DNA from: Nostoc sp. UCD121
GTDB lineage: Bacteria; Cyanobacteriota; Cyanobacteriia; Cyanobacteriales; Nostocaceae
Length of the DNA stretch: 62,882 nt
NCBI RefSeq assembly: GCF_014222285.1
Contig: NZ_JACKZS010000020.1
Coordinates: 1 to 62,882 of the forward strand
Reading direction: 5' to 3'
Position numbers and translations under genes: made by a program. This document shows, piece after piece, positions 52,866-62,882 of the stretch (positions within the stretch are counted from its first letter, which is position 1; the number at the start of each line of letters is the position of its first letter). The notes beneath the pieces were generated by a model. The model searched no databases. It was not told the DNA's origin and saw nothing but the letters and a program-made list of their open reading frames with translations.

Positions 52866-53468
52866 GTGGATTTTGACTTAATATTAAATGAGTTATCTTT
52901 GCGAAATCCGGCTCCGAATGAACAAGTAGCACAGCAAAGAATGTCTGAGCTAATTAAGACCATAAAGGCAGTCAAAGCTCAAGGGGTAAAGGTAAGCCTC
53001 CGCACTAAAGAAGATTTCCATACAATAATACTTGCACCTAACTATCCTCTTCGTCACTGGCTTAATGACGCGGATCAAGTTGAACGACTTTTTATCAAAA
53101 CTCTTGCAACTAAAGCACCTTTCTCAACTAATATAGCAAATTCCGAAATCCAAGAGATTGAAAACAATGTTAGCTTGTCTGAATTTCGTCCTCCCTTCTA
53201 CGGCATTTATGAAGTGAATAAAGCCAGCGTAGAAGTTTATGAATTAATTGGGGGACAATATCAGTTATTAACAGCAAACGAACGCGGACATTATCCCATA
53301 CATCCTTTAGGAGTTGAGTTAGGGATTTGGCAGGGACAATATTACAATATGGAATTACCTTGGCTACGTTGGTGGGATTTGCAAGGTAATTTGTTGTTGA
53401 CTGGTGAGGAAAGAGCCGATCGCCTAACTGCTCAATTGCGATCGCTAGGTATCGAACCAGAAGCCTAG
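52866..53468 (+). CDS. Third component of the module fused to a Uma2 tail
   Basis: The 200-aa ORF starts with GTG at 52866, just after the AAA stop. Residues 1-90 look like a small companion protein of DUF262/AAA modules (NELSLRNPAPNEQVAQQRMSELIKTIKAVKAQGVKVSLRT; HDFHTIIL-like middle). From about residue 101 (SEFRPPFYGIYEVNKASVEVYE) it becomes the C-terminal half of a Uma2-family protein, ending WDLQGNLLLTGEERADRL and LRSLGIEPEA. The reading frame is continuous, so this is a chimera. Function of neither part is established. The stop overlaps the convergent MpaB-like gene by 4 bp. Confidence 0.65.
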   Translation: MDFDLILNELSLRNPAPNEQVAQQRMSELIKTIKAVKAQGVKVSLRTKEDFHTIILAPNYPLRHWLNDADQVERLFIKTLATKAPFSTNIANSEIQEIENNVSLSEFRPPFYGIYEVNKASVEVYELIGGQYQLLTANERGHYPIHPLGVELGIWQGQYYNMELPWLRWWDLQGNLLLTGEERADRLTAQLRSLGIEPEA

Positions 53469-54340
53469 ATTTTTGGATGAAGTGGCCCCAAATTTGAAAT
53501 TTCATAGCCAGTGGGATAGCTGGGGATAGGAGAGTCAATATAAAAATTAGGGTGATTCCGAGGTGGGAATAAGCGGATTAATCTGGCTCGAATTTTTAGT
53601 AGACTTACCATACCCGATCGCAGCAATGGCGAAGGATAGGGAAAACCAAAGGCATCGAGCATGGTGTCATCAAGTAAAGCGTAGATACCTGGTTTGATAG
53701 CAGAACCCATCCACGAAGGAAACCAACTTAAAAATAAATCGCGTGTAGCTTCCCCAACTCGACGATTTGTATCTGAATAACGGAAGTTTTGGCGTTCGTA
53801 GTCAAGGTTATAGCGCTCGAATTCTTCGTAGGTTTCAGGGATATTCTGAATCTGCATTTGCTTACCTACTTCTCGCCAGAAGTAAAAAGACGCTAATTTT
53901 TCTTGTTCGCACATCAGCCGCCAGCCAAACTGCACATTCCAGCGGATAGGCTCGAAAATGAAAGTTGAAAGTACATACAAGAAATCACCGTTGTCAATCT
54001 TGAAGCGTCCGTGGAGTGCATTCATGCGTTGCAGGGCTTCTTTGCCACGGGTGCTATCATAGCCCCACTTAATCATCTCTCCAACAATTATTGACGTATC
54101 ATCGTAGCGTTTTTGCGGACAATGGGTAAATTCTCCTGTCTGATTCAGCAATTTAGAAATACTAGGAACGCAATAAGTTCGCATCAAAGCAACTTCGAGC
54201 GATCGCGTCATATCCCAAGGAAACTCATAACCATTCATTAAATGATAAATCCGGCAATGATCTTCCACTGGATCAAGTTGTTGAATTAGGTGAAGATTTT
54301 TATAGCGATTGAGAAGCATCTGAAATTGCTCTGTATTCAA
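53465..54340 (-). CDS. MpaB/Lcp-like oxygenase (DUF2236)
   Basis: The 291-aa protein resembles the MpaB/rubber-oxygenase-like family. The diagnostic RMNALHGRF with His110 (probable heme ligand), then GDFLYVLSTFIFEPIRW, and the N-terminal YHLMNGYEFPWDMTRSLEVALMRTYCVPSISKLL are visible. Substrate is unknown. It starts 5 bp after the end of cupB on the same strand, so it is very likely the last gene of the ndhF4-ndhD4-cupB operon. A role in CO2 uptake is not implied by the family. Confidence 0.75.
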   Translation of the reverse strand: MNTEQFQMLLNRYKNLHLIQQLDPVEDHCRIYHLMNGYEFPWDMTRSLEVALMRTYCVPSISKLLNQTGEFTHCPQKRYDDTSIIVGEMIKWGYDSTRGKEALQRMNALHGRFKIDNGDFLYVLSTFIFEPIRWNVQFGWRLMCEQEKLASFYFWREVGKQMQIQNIPETYEEFERYNLDYERQNFRYSDTNRRVGEATRDLFLSWFPSWMGSAIKPGIYALLDDTMLDAFGFPYPSPLLRSGMVSLLKIRARLIRLFPPRNHPNFYIDSPIPSYPTGYEISNLGPLHPKI

Positions 54341-54345
54341 CTCAG

Positions 54346-55476
54346 TTATTTATTCACATCCAACAACCGCGAAGTTTCTAAACGACTCATCCACTTCTCT
54401 AAATAAACTCGATTACCTTTTTCCTCATTTGGATCTTTAGTATCCAAAGGATAAGGCATCAGTCCCAAAATCGTTGCTGTTGTCACGCAAAACATCGATT
54501 TTTGGAAACTCATACAAATTTGTACCCGCAAATCATCTTCACCCCGAAGACTGCGACGATAAATTTCGTGCAAATACTCTGGAAGATAATGACGCATATC
54601 TTGCATCAACAATGTGGGAGGAATACCTGCGCCGCCAATGGGTAAAGGATCGGCATATAATGCGCCATACTGAAATCGCGTTTGATCTGGGGGGATTTGA
54701 TAACCTTGGGCGTTGTATGAAACTGTACCGTGGAAAGGAGTTCCCCGGAAGAATACTGCTTCTACATAAGGTATTGCTGTATCTGCTAAGAAGGTCAAAC
54801 CAACGCTTTTAGGAATGATTTCATAGACTTCACCCCGAATTTTGACGGCGTATGTAATTGGGTTTGATGCATTTGCCACCAACCCTGCCTTAATATGTTC
54901 TACAACTTCGGAAATCGATTTTATTTTGCCTTGATCGTAGAGGTCTGATAAGCTGAGGAAAATATCAGCCATGACTCGCCAAAATTGACCTAAACCCGTG
55001 TAGTAAGCAGAGACACGCAATTGTTCTGTTAAGAAATCTGGAAACAGTTGGTTAATACCCGAAATTAAGGGATTATTTTTAAATTTTGCGGAAATAACGA
55101 CTTGCGCTCTTTCTTTAAATTCTGTTGTATCTAAATAGGTATCTAGTCCGCCACCACCGTGCCACATCATAGCTTTCATACAATATTCGGCATACTCAAA
55201 ATTAATTCGATTATGCCACCAGTGGCGGAGTAATTTCTCAACAGAAACTTCTCCATTAAAGTATTTAAAAAATGGGAAAAATATTAAAAACTGATGCTCG
55301 GCAATATAGTTAAGATTTTTTGAGTAGGCATCTAAAACTACACCATAGCTTTTAAGAATACCAACTACTTCTAATACATTTTCTGGACTATTGGGGAGTA
55401 ATGCTTCTCCTTTTTGCAGCCGTTCAATATACTCAGCCAAGGGGTTGTGAGCCGCTTTCTTTTTAATAGTTACCAT
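54346..55476 (-). CDS. cupB: CO2 hydration protein (ChpX/CupB type)
   Basis: The 376-aa protein is a ChpX/ChpY (CupA/CupB) CO2 hydration protein, recognised by EYIERLQKGEALLPNSPENVLEVVGILKSYGVVLDAYSKNLNYIAEHQFL and DTAIPYVEAVFFRGTPFHGTVSYN. It works with NDH-1 subunits to convert CO2 to bicarbonate. The neighbours are NdhF/NdhD of the MS type and no cupS follows, so CupB (constitutive NDH-1MS') is preferred over CupA. The ORF extends to 55518, but GGAGAG lies 7 bp before the ATG at 55476, which I take as start. Confidence 0.88.
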   Translation of the reverse strand: MVTIKKKAAHNPLAEYIERLQKGEALLPNSPENVLEVVGILKSYGVVLDAYSKNLNYIAEHQFLIFFPFFKYFNGEVSVEKLLRHWWHNRINFEYAEYCMKAMMWHGGGGLDTYLDTTEFKERAQVVISAKFKNNPLISGINQLFPDFLTEQLRVSAYYTGLGQFWRVMADIFLSLSDLYDQGKIKSISEVVEHIKAGLVANASNPITYAVKIRGEVYEIIPKSVGLTFLADTAIPYVEAVFFRGTPFHGTVSYNAQGYQIPPDQTRFQYGALYADPLPIGGAGIPPTLLMQDMRHYLPEYLHEIYRRSLRGEDDLRVQICMSFQKSMFCVTTATILGLMPYPLDTKDPNEEKGNRVYLEKWMSRLETSRLLDVNK

Positions 55477-55499
55477 TGCTATCTCTCCAAAAACTTTAG

Positions 55500-55620
55500 G
55501 AATTAGGGCATTGGGCATTGGGCATTGAAAAGAGGCAGAGGGACAGAGTGCAGGGGGCAGAGGGGAAAAGTTTTCTCCCTTTCCCCCTGCTTCTTACCTA
55601 TTCCCCATTCCCCATTCCCT
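55500..55620. repeat. Low-complexity spacer with inverted halves
   Basis: GGGCATTGGGCATTG (about 55508-55525) and CCCCATTCCCCATTCCC (about 55601-55617) lie between cupB and ndhD, complementary in character. Confidence 0.7.
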
Positions 55621-55625
55621 ACTCC

Positions 55626-57131
55626 CTAATCCTTAGCCCCCATTGCTTTCTCCAAGGACACTGCTACTACTACATTTTGGCTATTCACCATTGCTGTAAT
55701 TGTTGGTTCAGTCCAGCGTGCTAACCAAGCGGGTTGAATGCCAAAAATCACAATCAGGACAGCTAAAATTGCAGCTGGGGCGCGATCGCTCCAATACACA
55801 CGTGGTAAGTTAGTAACTTGTGCAGACAAGCGGCCAAAAAAGGCGCGGTCAAGGAGTATTAGGAAGTAAACCGCAGTTAAGCCAGTACCAAGCATTGATA
55901 GTAGAGTTTGCACTGGAAAAACAGGGAAACTGCCCCTAAAAATGATGAATTCGGAAATAAACCCTACCATTCCTGGTATCCCAGCACTGGCCATCACTCC
56001 CAAAACCATTAAGCTACCAATTACAGGCATACCCCGTTCTGGGTTCAGCAATCCTTGGATAACATCTAAATCTCGGCTTCCGGCTTTTTTATACACAACT
56101 CCTACCAACAAAAACAGCATGGCGGAAATTAAGCCGTGGCTAATCATCTGCATTACAGCACCTAACACGCTTAATGGTGTAGCCGCCGCCGTCGCTAACA
56201 GCACATAGCCCATGTGTCCAATGGAACTGTATGCTACCATTTTTTTCATATCGGTTTGAGCGATCGCGCAGGATGCACCATACAATACACTCACCACTGC
56301 CCAAGTCGCTAACCAAGGAGCTAAATAAGCCCAAGCTTCTGGTAACAAGTTCATACCAAACCGCAGTAAGCCGTAAGTTCCCAACTTCAACAACACCCCA
56401 GCCAACAACACGGAAATTGGTGTGGAAGCTTCAACGTGAGCATCTGGCAACCAAGTATGAAAGGGAACTAAGGGAATTTTAATCCCGAAACCGATCAAAA
56501 TCCCTGCTAGCAATAAAAGCTGTGTCGCTAGAGGTAGAGTCGTAGGGTTTAATGTTGCTAGTGCAAAGCTAGAGGAACCACTCAGCCAAACCATGCCGAG
56601 GAAACTTGCCAAAATCAAGATTCCTGAAACGGCGGTATAAATAAGAAATTTTGTAGCCGCATAACCCCGCTTTTCTCCACCCCAAATAGCTATCAACAGA
56701 TATAGCGGAATTAATTCTAATTCGTAAAACAGGAAAAATAATAGTAAATCCTGTGCCAGAAATGCTCCAGTCACCCCAGCGCTCAATAATAGTATCAAAG
56801 AGTAATAAAATTTCGGGCGCTGTAGAGATTCATCGCTACTGTAGATGGCAATAGAAGTTAGCAGTCCATTCAAAACCAGCAGTGGCAAAGATAAACCATC
56901 AATTCCTAGGTTATAGTTTAAGCCTAAGACATCTATCCAAGGTACAGATTCAGCAAACTGTTGAGTGATTTCCCCTGGATGGAACTGAATTGCTAGTACG
57001 ATTGTCCACAAGAAAGCAATAATGGCAAAGACCAAAGCCACCCCACGGGCAAATTTCCCATTGATACCAGAAGGCGAGAAACCAATTAAAGCTGCACCGA
57101 TTAACGGCACTAGAATTAAAACACTAAGCAT
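55626..57131 (-). CDS. ndhD4: NDH-1 subunit D (NdhD4 type)
   Basis: The 501-aa protein is an antiporter-like NdhD/NuoM subunit with about 14 membrane helices. Key regions are LLFFLFYELELIPLYLLIAIWGG (conserved Glu), GFGIKIPLVPFHTWLPDAHVEASTPISVLLAGVLLKLGTYGLLRFG (proton-path Lys) and MKKMVAYSSIGHMGYVLLA. It pumps protons in the NDH-1 complex. Paired with the NdhF-like gene upstream and cupB downstream, it belongs to the CO2-uptake form. ATG at 57131 is chosen because the longer frame to 57194 is a GGGAATGGGG spacer repeat. Confidence 0.9.
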   Translation of the reverse strand: MLSVLILVPLIGAALIGFSPSGINGKFARGVALVFAIIAFLWTIVLAIQFHPGEITQQFAESVPWIDVLGLNYNLGIDGLSLPLLVLNGLLTSIAIYSSDESLQRPKFYYSLILLLSAGVTGAFLAQDLLLFFLFYELELIPLYLLIAIWGGEKRGYAATKFLIYTAVSGILILASFLGMVWLSGSSSFALATLNPTTLPLATQLLLLAGILIGFGIKIPLVPFHTWLPDAHVEASTPISVLLAGVLLKLGTYGLLRFGMNLLPEAWAYLAPWLATWAVVSVLYGASCAIAQTDMKKMVAYSSIGHMGYVLLATAAATPLSVLGAVMQMISHGLISAMLFLLVGVVYKKAGSRDLDVIQGLLNPERGMPVIGSLMVLGVMASAGIPGMVGFISEFIIFRGSFPVFPVQTLLSMLGTGLTAVYFLILLDRAFFGRLSAQVTNLPRVYWSDRAPAAILAVLIVIFGIQPAWLARWTEPTITAMVNSQNVVVAVSLEKAMGAKD

Positions 57132-57219
57132 AAGCAGATATGGAATTGGGAATGGGGAATGGGGAATGGGGAATGGGAAAAAAATCTTACCCAATCACAA
57201 ATGACCAATGACAATATCT

Positions 57220-59076
57220 TTAAAAAGGCAATTTATCTAGTAAACCCGATGACCAGCCGATGAAGAAAACCAGGACGCTGACAACTGCAAGGATGGTCAA
57301 CATATAGCCCTGAGATTGCCCAGAAATGCTGTATTTTAAAGTTTGTCCGCCAAAAATTGTCGCAAACCCAACTAAGTTTACTAGACCATCGACTAAATAG
57401 CGATCGCTCCAAGCAGAAATTCTAGATAGCAGTGCGACTGCACTTACCACAGTTACGCGATAAACTCGGTCAATATAAAAATCATAACCTAATAAGTCTT
57501 GTACAAATCTCCATGCCAAAAATCTCGATCTTGACCAAGCTTTGTGCAGATAAACTGTAGAACCTATAACTACTCCCAGCACAGTTGAAGCAAACAACGC
57601 TAATGCTACATACCAATTAATACTTTCCCAATCTGGCAGTAAGTACCATTGCTGTAACATCAAAGGTAAAAGTAAAGTCAAGATTGTGAGAGTCACCATC
57701 GGGAAGGCCATTTGCCAACCAACTTCTGGCGTGCGTCGGGTCTTTTGTTGCGGTTTTCCCCAGAAGACTAATCTGAATACTCTAGTTAAGTTCAATGCTG
57801 TCAAGCCATTGACCAATAATAAAACCCCAATCACCCAAGGGCTAATATTCACGAAACCGTCCGCCCATCCCAGCATTGCCCAGAAGCTTCCCAATGGTAG
57901 AAGCGTTACCATCCCCGCCGAACCAACAATAAAGGCGGTGGTGGTAGCTGGCATCCGTGACCAGAGTCCGCCCATTTCTGTTAAGTCTTGGCTTTGGGTA
58001 GTTAAGATGACTGAACCGGAACTCATAAATAATAATGCTTTAGCGATCGCATGAGTTAACAGCAACATCAGTGCTACACCCCCTTGCTGTAACCCCACCG
58101 CTAAAAACACTAACCCCATGTATGCACTGGTGGAATGAGATAGCGATCGCTTAATGTCAATTTGAGCTATAGATACTAATGTCGCTCCAATTGCCGTTAC
58201 TGTACCCATGATTACCAAGGCATTCAAGGCAACTGGCGACAGTGCTAACAATGGTTGAAATTTATACAATAAATAAGCGCCACCAGCGACTACCAGCGAG
58301 TTTCGCATTACCGAAGCAGGATTGGGCCCTTCCATCGCCTCATCTAACCACAGGTGCAATGGAAATTGGGCACATTTCCCAGCCGGCCCAGCAATTAACG
58401 CCAACCCCAGCAATGTTGATGTGACTGGGCTTAAATTAGCTGTTTGCGCCCACTCATATAAATCCGAAAAGTTCAAACTACCGGCTAAGTTGGAAAGTGT
58501 CACCGTAGCCATCAGCAGCAACAAGTCTCCTACCCGTTTAGTCCAAAACGCATCTCGCGCCGCCGTCACTACTAGCGGTTGAGCATACCAGAATCCCACT
58601 AGCAAGTAAGTCGAAAGTGTCAGAACTTCCAAAAGGGCATAGCTGAGAAACAAAGAATCGCTCATTGCTAGACCACTCAACGCTGCTTCAAAAAATCCTA
58701 GCAACGCAAAAAAACGCGCCAGCGACCAGTCTTTTTCCATGTAACCCAGAGCGTAAACTTGTGCCAGTAAGCTTAAACCTGTAATTAAAACTGTTGCTCC
58801 AATACTGACTGCTGAGAGTTCCAAGGTAAAAGATAAGTCTAAATCAGCAGCTTTAAACCATGATACCAGCAACTTTTCTGGTTCTCTATCCCAGATATTT
58901 TTAAATACAAATAGGCTATGGACAAAAGCCACAACAGTTGTCAACAAGTTTATGTATGCCGCAGGTCTTGGCCCTGTTCGCTGAATTATTCCTATTCCCC
59001 AAGGCAACGTCAAAATCGCACCTAGTAAGCTATATAAAGGCACAAACCAACTTGTTGAAAATAGAAATTGATCCAT
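57220..59076 (-). CDS. ndhF4: NDH-1 subunit F (NdhF4 type)
   Basis: The 618-aa membrane protein matches NdhF/NuoL with the antiporter core. It has AGPAGKCAQFPLHLWLDEAMEGPNPASVMRNSLVVAGGAYLLYKFQP; the EGPNPASVMRNS form differs from respiratory NdhF1 (GPTPVSALIHAATMV) and is typical of NdhF3/NdhF4. Later segments are KRSLSHSTSAYMGLVFLAVG and a long C-terminal helix region. It is the first gene of the operon ndhF-ndhD-cupB-mpaB. Divergent ccm genes and the lack of cupS favour NdhF4. Confidence 0.9.
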   Translation of the reverse strand: MDQFLFSTSWFVPLYSLLGAILTLPWGIGIIQRTGPRPAAYINLLTTVVAFVHSLFVFKNIWDREPEKLLVSWFKAADLDLSFTLELSAVSIGATVLITGLSLLAQVYALGYMEKDWSLARFFALLGFFEAALSGLAMSDSLFLSYALLEVLTLSTYLLVGFWYAQPLVVTAARDAFWTKRVGDLLLLMATVTLSNLAGSLNFSDLYEWAQTANLSPVTSTLLGLALIAGPAGKCAQFPLHLWLDEAMEGPNPASVMRNSLVVAGGAYLLYKFQPLLALSPVALNALVIMGTVTAIGATLVSIAQIDIKRSLSHSTSAYMGLVFLAVGLQQGGVALMLLLTHAIAKALLFMSSGSVILTTQSQDLTEMGGLWSRMPATTTAFIVGSAGMVTLLPLGSFWAMLGWADGFVNISPWVIGVLLLVNGLTALNLTRVFRLVFWGKPQQKTRRTPEVGWQMAFPMVTLTILTLLLPLMLQQWYLLPDWESINWYVALALFASTVLGVVIGSTVYLHKAWSRSRFLAWRFVQDLLGYDFYIDRVYRVTVVSAVALLSRISAWSDRYLVDGLVNLVGFATIFGGQTLKYSISGQSQGYMLTILAVVSVLVFFIGWSSGLLDKLPF

Positions 59077-59735
59077 TTAAATTTACCTTTATGACTCAGC
59101 CTTTATTTTAAAAAATCTTTCAGACAATTATTTATTTAAAAAAATAAATTTAGTAAAATATCAACATTTTTTTACTATTGTTTAAACTCAATTATCCAAA
59201 GTATTTTTACTTTGCTTTCCCCTACTAAACTTTGATAAAATATAACTTTACATACGCAAAAGCATTTACTTGCCTTAACCTTACCTCTGTTTTTACAATA
59301 GTATTTCTACTTTGAGCAGAGTAATTTATACGATATATTTGAAAAGATTATATACTTTTCACCTAGTCGTTGTACATCCAGTAAAATTCGAGGAAAGATA
59401 GATACAGTAAAAGATACAGCCGCCGCTCTCCCCTCACCAGATAGAATTAGCCTTGGTTATGAATATCGTTTTGTAAATGTGATAAAGAAATTATAAAGCA
59501 TAAGTGGCTGCTCAAGTAATTCAGTAAACTTTAATTACTCAAAAGCCTAGATAAATATTTGTTAAGTTTTTTAAAACTTTCTTATCATAAACTATTATAG
59601 TAATTTATATTGCCAGGAACGCCAAGCTTTCCTATGCTTAATTTGGAAGTGTTTTCTTAGCTATAAGATCAGGCTCTCCCCGTCAAAAAATTCAAACGAC
59701 AGTACAGATTGCATTAATTTTGTAGGAGTTCTGCG
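59077..59735. other. Divergent promoter region between ndhF4 and ccmK
   Basis: This 659-bp gap is very AT-rich and contains no gene or clear operator. It must hold the promoters of both CO2-related operons, which makes it a natural place for carbon-status control. I do not see a sequence that I can assign to a named regulator. Confidence 0.45.
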
Positions 59736-60044
59736 ATGCCAATTGCAGTTGGAATGATTGAAACGAAAGGCTTTCCAGCAGTTGTAGAAGCTGCTGATGC
59801 GATGGTGAAAGCCGCCCGTGTCACCTTAGTAGGGTATGAAAAAATTGGTAGCGCTCGCGTCACCGTGATAGTTCGGGGAGATGTATCGGAAGTGCAAGCT
59901 TCTGTAGCTGCTGGGGTTGAAGCCGCGAAAAGAGTCTTTGGTGGTGAAGTTTTATCCACTCACATCATTGCTCGTCCTCACGAGAACCTGGAATACGTCT
60001 TGCCGATTCGTTACACAGAAGCTGTGGAACAGTTCCGTACCTAA
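59736..60044 (+). CDS. ccmK: Carboxysome shell protein CcmK, first copy
   Basis: The 102-aa protein is a single BMC domain ([57 protein letters not shown]), ending [17 protein letters not shown]. It forms hexamers that tile the carboxysome shell facets. GTAGGAG lies about 11 bp upstream of ATG. The second copy is 85% or more similar by eye. Confidence 0.96.
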   Translation: MPIAVGMIETKGFPAVVEAADAMVKAARVTLVGYEKIGSARVTVIVRGDVSEVQASVAAGVEAAKRVFGGEVLSTHIIARPHENLEYVLPIRYTEAVEQFRT

Positions 60045-60134
60045 AAGCTGTTTAAAAAAAGTAATTAACGCTCTTTGCTTTTTTGAGCATCACTTTTGTC
60101 GAAAGCTAAAAACTTTAAATAGGGATTAAAACTA

Positions 60135-60479
60135 ATGTCAATTGCAGTGGGAATGGTTGAAACGCTGGGCTTTCCAGCAGTAGTGGAAGCTGCTGATGCG
60201 ATGGTGAAAGCTGCTCGTGTGACTCTAGTCGGCTATGAAAAAATCGGCAGTGGTCGAGTTACAGTAATTGTCCGGGGTGACGTTTCGGAAGTTCAAGCTT
60301 CCGTAGCCGCAGGTGTTGAATCAGTGAAGCGAGTCAATGGTGGACAAGTGCTGTCTACTCACATCATTGCTCGTCCTCACGAGAACTTGGAATATGTCCT
60401 ACCAATTCGTTATACAGAAGACGTAGAGCAATTCCGGGAAAATGTGAACGCAATTCGTCCTTTTGGTAGAAGACCGTAA
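60135..60479 (+). CDS. ccmK: Carboxysome shell protein CcmK, second copy
   Basis: The 114-aa protein is the tandem paralogue of the previous one. It differs mostly in [10 protein letters not shown] and a longer basic C-terminal tail ([13 protein letters not shown]). It is also a hexameric facet protein, and the tail may affect assembly on the shell surface. Followed 6 bp later by ccmL. Confidence 0.96.
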   Translation: MSIAVGMVETLGFPAVVEAADAMVKAARVTLVGYEKIGSGRVTVIVRGDVSEVQASVAAGVESVKRVNGGQVLSTHIIARPHENLEYVLPIRYTEDVEQFRENVNAIRPFGRRP

Positions 60480-60485
60480 TTTTTA

Positions 60486-60788
60486 ATGCAAGTCGCCAAA
60501 GTTCGCGGCACAGTAGTTAGCACCCAAAAAGATCCAAGTCTCAGAGGTGTGAAACTACTGTTGTTACAATTTGTAGATGAAGACGGAAACATCCTCCCAC
60601 AATATGAGGTAGCAGCAGATAGTGTGGGAGCAGGTGTAGATGAGTGGGTACTTGTCAGTCGTGGCAGTGTTGCTCGTCAAGTTATTGGCAACGAACAGCG
60701 ACCACTAGATGCAGTGGTAGTGGCGATCATAGATACAATTTATGTTGAAGATCGCATGATTTACAGCAAAAAAGATCAATATCGATAG
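60486..60788 (+). CDS. ccmL: Carboxysome vertex protein CcmL
   Basis: The 100-aa protein belongs to the EutN/CcmL pentamer family (VRGTVVSTQKDPSLRGVKLLLLQFVDEDGNILPQYEVAADSVGAGVDEWVLVSRGSVAR). It closes the twelve vertices of the carboxysome. It starts 6 bp after ccmK, so they are one operon. Confidence 0.96.
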   Translation: MQVAKVRGTVVSTQKDPSLRGVKLLLLQFVDEDGNILPQYEVAADSVGAGVDEWVLVSRGSVARQVIGNEQRPLDAVVVAIIDTIYVEDRMIYSKKDQYR

Positions 60789-60875
60789 TCATTGGTCATT
60801 AGTCATTGGTCATTAGTCATTTGTCATTAGAAAAGGACAAATGACAAAGGACAAATGACAAAGGACAAATGACAA
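60788..60875. repeat. Heptamer repeats between ccmL and ccmM
   Basis: GTCATTG/GTCATTA units (60788-60830) turn into the opposite-strand form AAATGAC AAAGGAC (60833-60874), giving an inverted repeat arrangement of TCATTGG-like and CAAATGA-like heptamers just ahead of the ccmM SD (GGAGG, 60880). Confidence 0.8.
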
Positions 60876-60893
60876 TATAGGAGGAATCTCGCA

Positions 60894-62882
<1,989 letters not shown>

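Noticed and set aside
55518..55724. Plus-strand ORF over the cupB-ndhD spacer
   Set aside because: The residues come from the CCCCATT/GGGAATG spacer repeats and from antisense of ndhD.
57132..57194. Extended N-terminus of NdhD (21 residues of FPIPHSPFPIP type)
   Set aside because: These codons are a GGGAATGGGG spacer repeat; the conserved protein begins at the ATG at 57131.
54346..59076. Assignment as the inducible NdhF3-NdhD3-CupA set
   Set aside because: No cupS follows cupA/B and the operon is head to head with ccmK, the arrangement I associate with NdhF4-NdhD4-CupB. This should still be confirmed by phylogeny.

Overview
The window is a piece of a filamentous, probably heterocystous, cyanobacterial chromosome (Nostoc/Anabaena type). 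The evidence is: carboxysome genes ccmK-ccmK-ccmL-ccmM; an NDH-1 CO2-uptake operon (ndhF4-ndhD4-cupB type); crtR, pcxA and a PedR-like regulator; many cyanobacterial DUF families (DUF3086, DUF3119, DUF3134, DUF6391, DUF2330); very frequent HIP1 octamers (GCGATCGC); and heptamer tandem repeats in most intergenic gaps. No tRNA, rRNA or CRISPR array was recognised.

Layout. 1-7.2 kb: 21-bp tandem repeat, esterase, aroE, small membrane protein, hydrolase, sigma-like factor, and a DUF2330/RnfD-like membrane pair. 7.4-11.4 kb: polysaccharide deacetylase, a split HipA-like kinase/HIRAN module, fructokinase and PedR. 11.5-23.7 kb: DUF6391 protein, glycosyltransferase, rfbB, Ser/Thr kinase, msrA, DUF202 protein, an AddB/UvrD-like protein, pcxA, mltA, DUF3134 and an unknown gene. 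23.8-24.7 kb: a long regulatory-looking gap with repeated TCAACTAT/ATAGTTGA boxes over overlapping divergent promoters, a possible small RNA and a small ORF. 24.7-34.5 kb: nine same-strand genes that look like a reduced type IV secretion apparatus (VirB2-, B3-, B4-, B5-, B6-, two B8-, B10- and B9-like), with no relaxase, coupling protein or VirB11 in the window. 34.8-50.1 kb: MITE-like element, small proteins, plsY, the DUF3086-DUF3119-MlaE cluster, sppA, aroH, a binding lipoprotein paired with a dCache-HAMP-GGDEF cyclase, crtR, pyk and an M61 peptidase. 50.2-53.5 kb: a defence-like module (DUF262, AAA/DUF3696, third gene) whose last gene is fused to the tail of a Uma2 protein; a second copy of that tail lies upstream. 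53.5-62.9 kb: MpaB-like oxygenase, cupB, ndhD4 and ndhF4 on the minus strand, head to head with ccmK-ccmK-ccmL-ccmM on the plus strand. ccmM runs off the right edge.

How the genes work together. The right end is a carbon-concentrating locus: the NDH-1 modules convert CO2 to bicarbonate, and the ccm genes build the carboxysome that uses it. The T4SS-like operon is the best candidate for an under-described system: a complete-looking channel built into a housekeeping chromosome region without DNA-transfer genes. Short palindromes of the form GTAGAGA-N-TCTCTAC are scattered through the window; related palindromes have entered or extended three coding regions.
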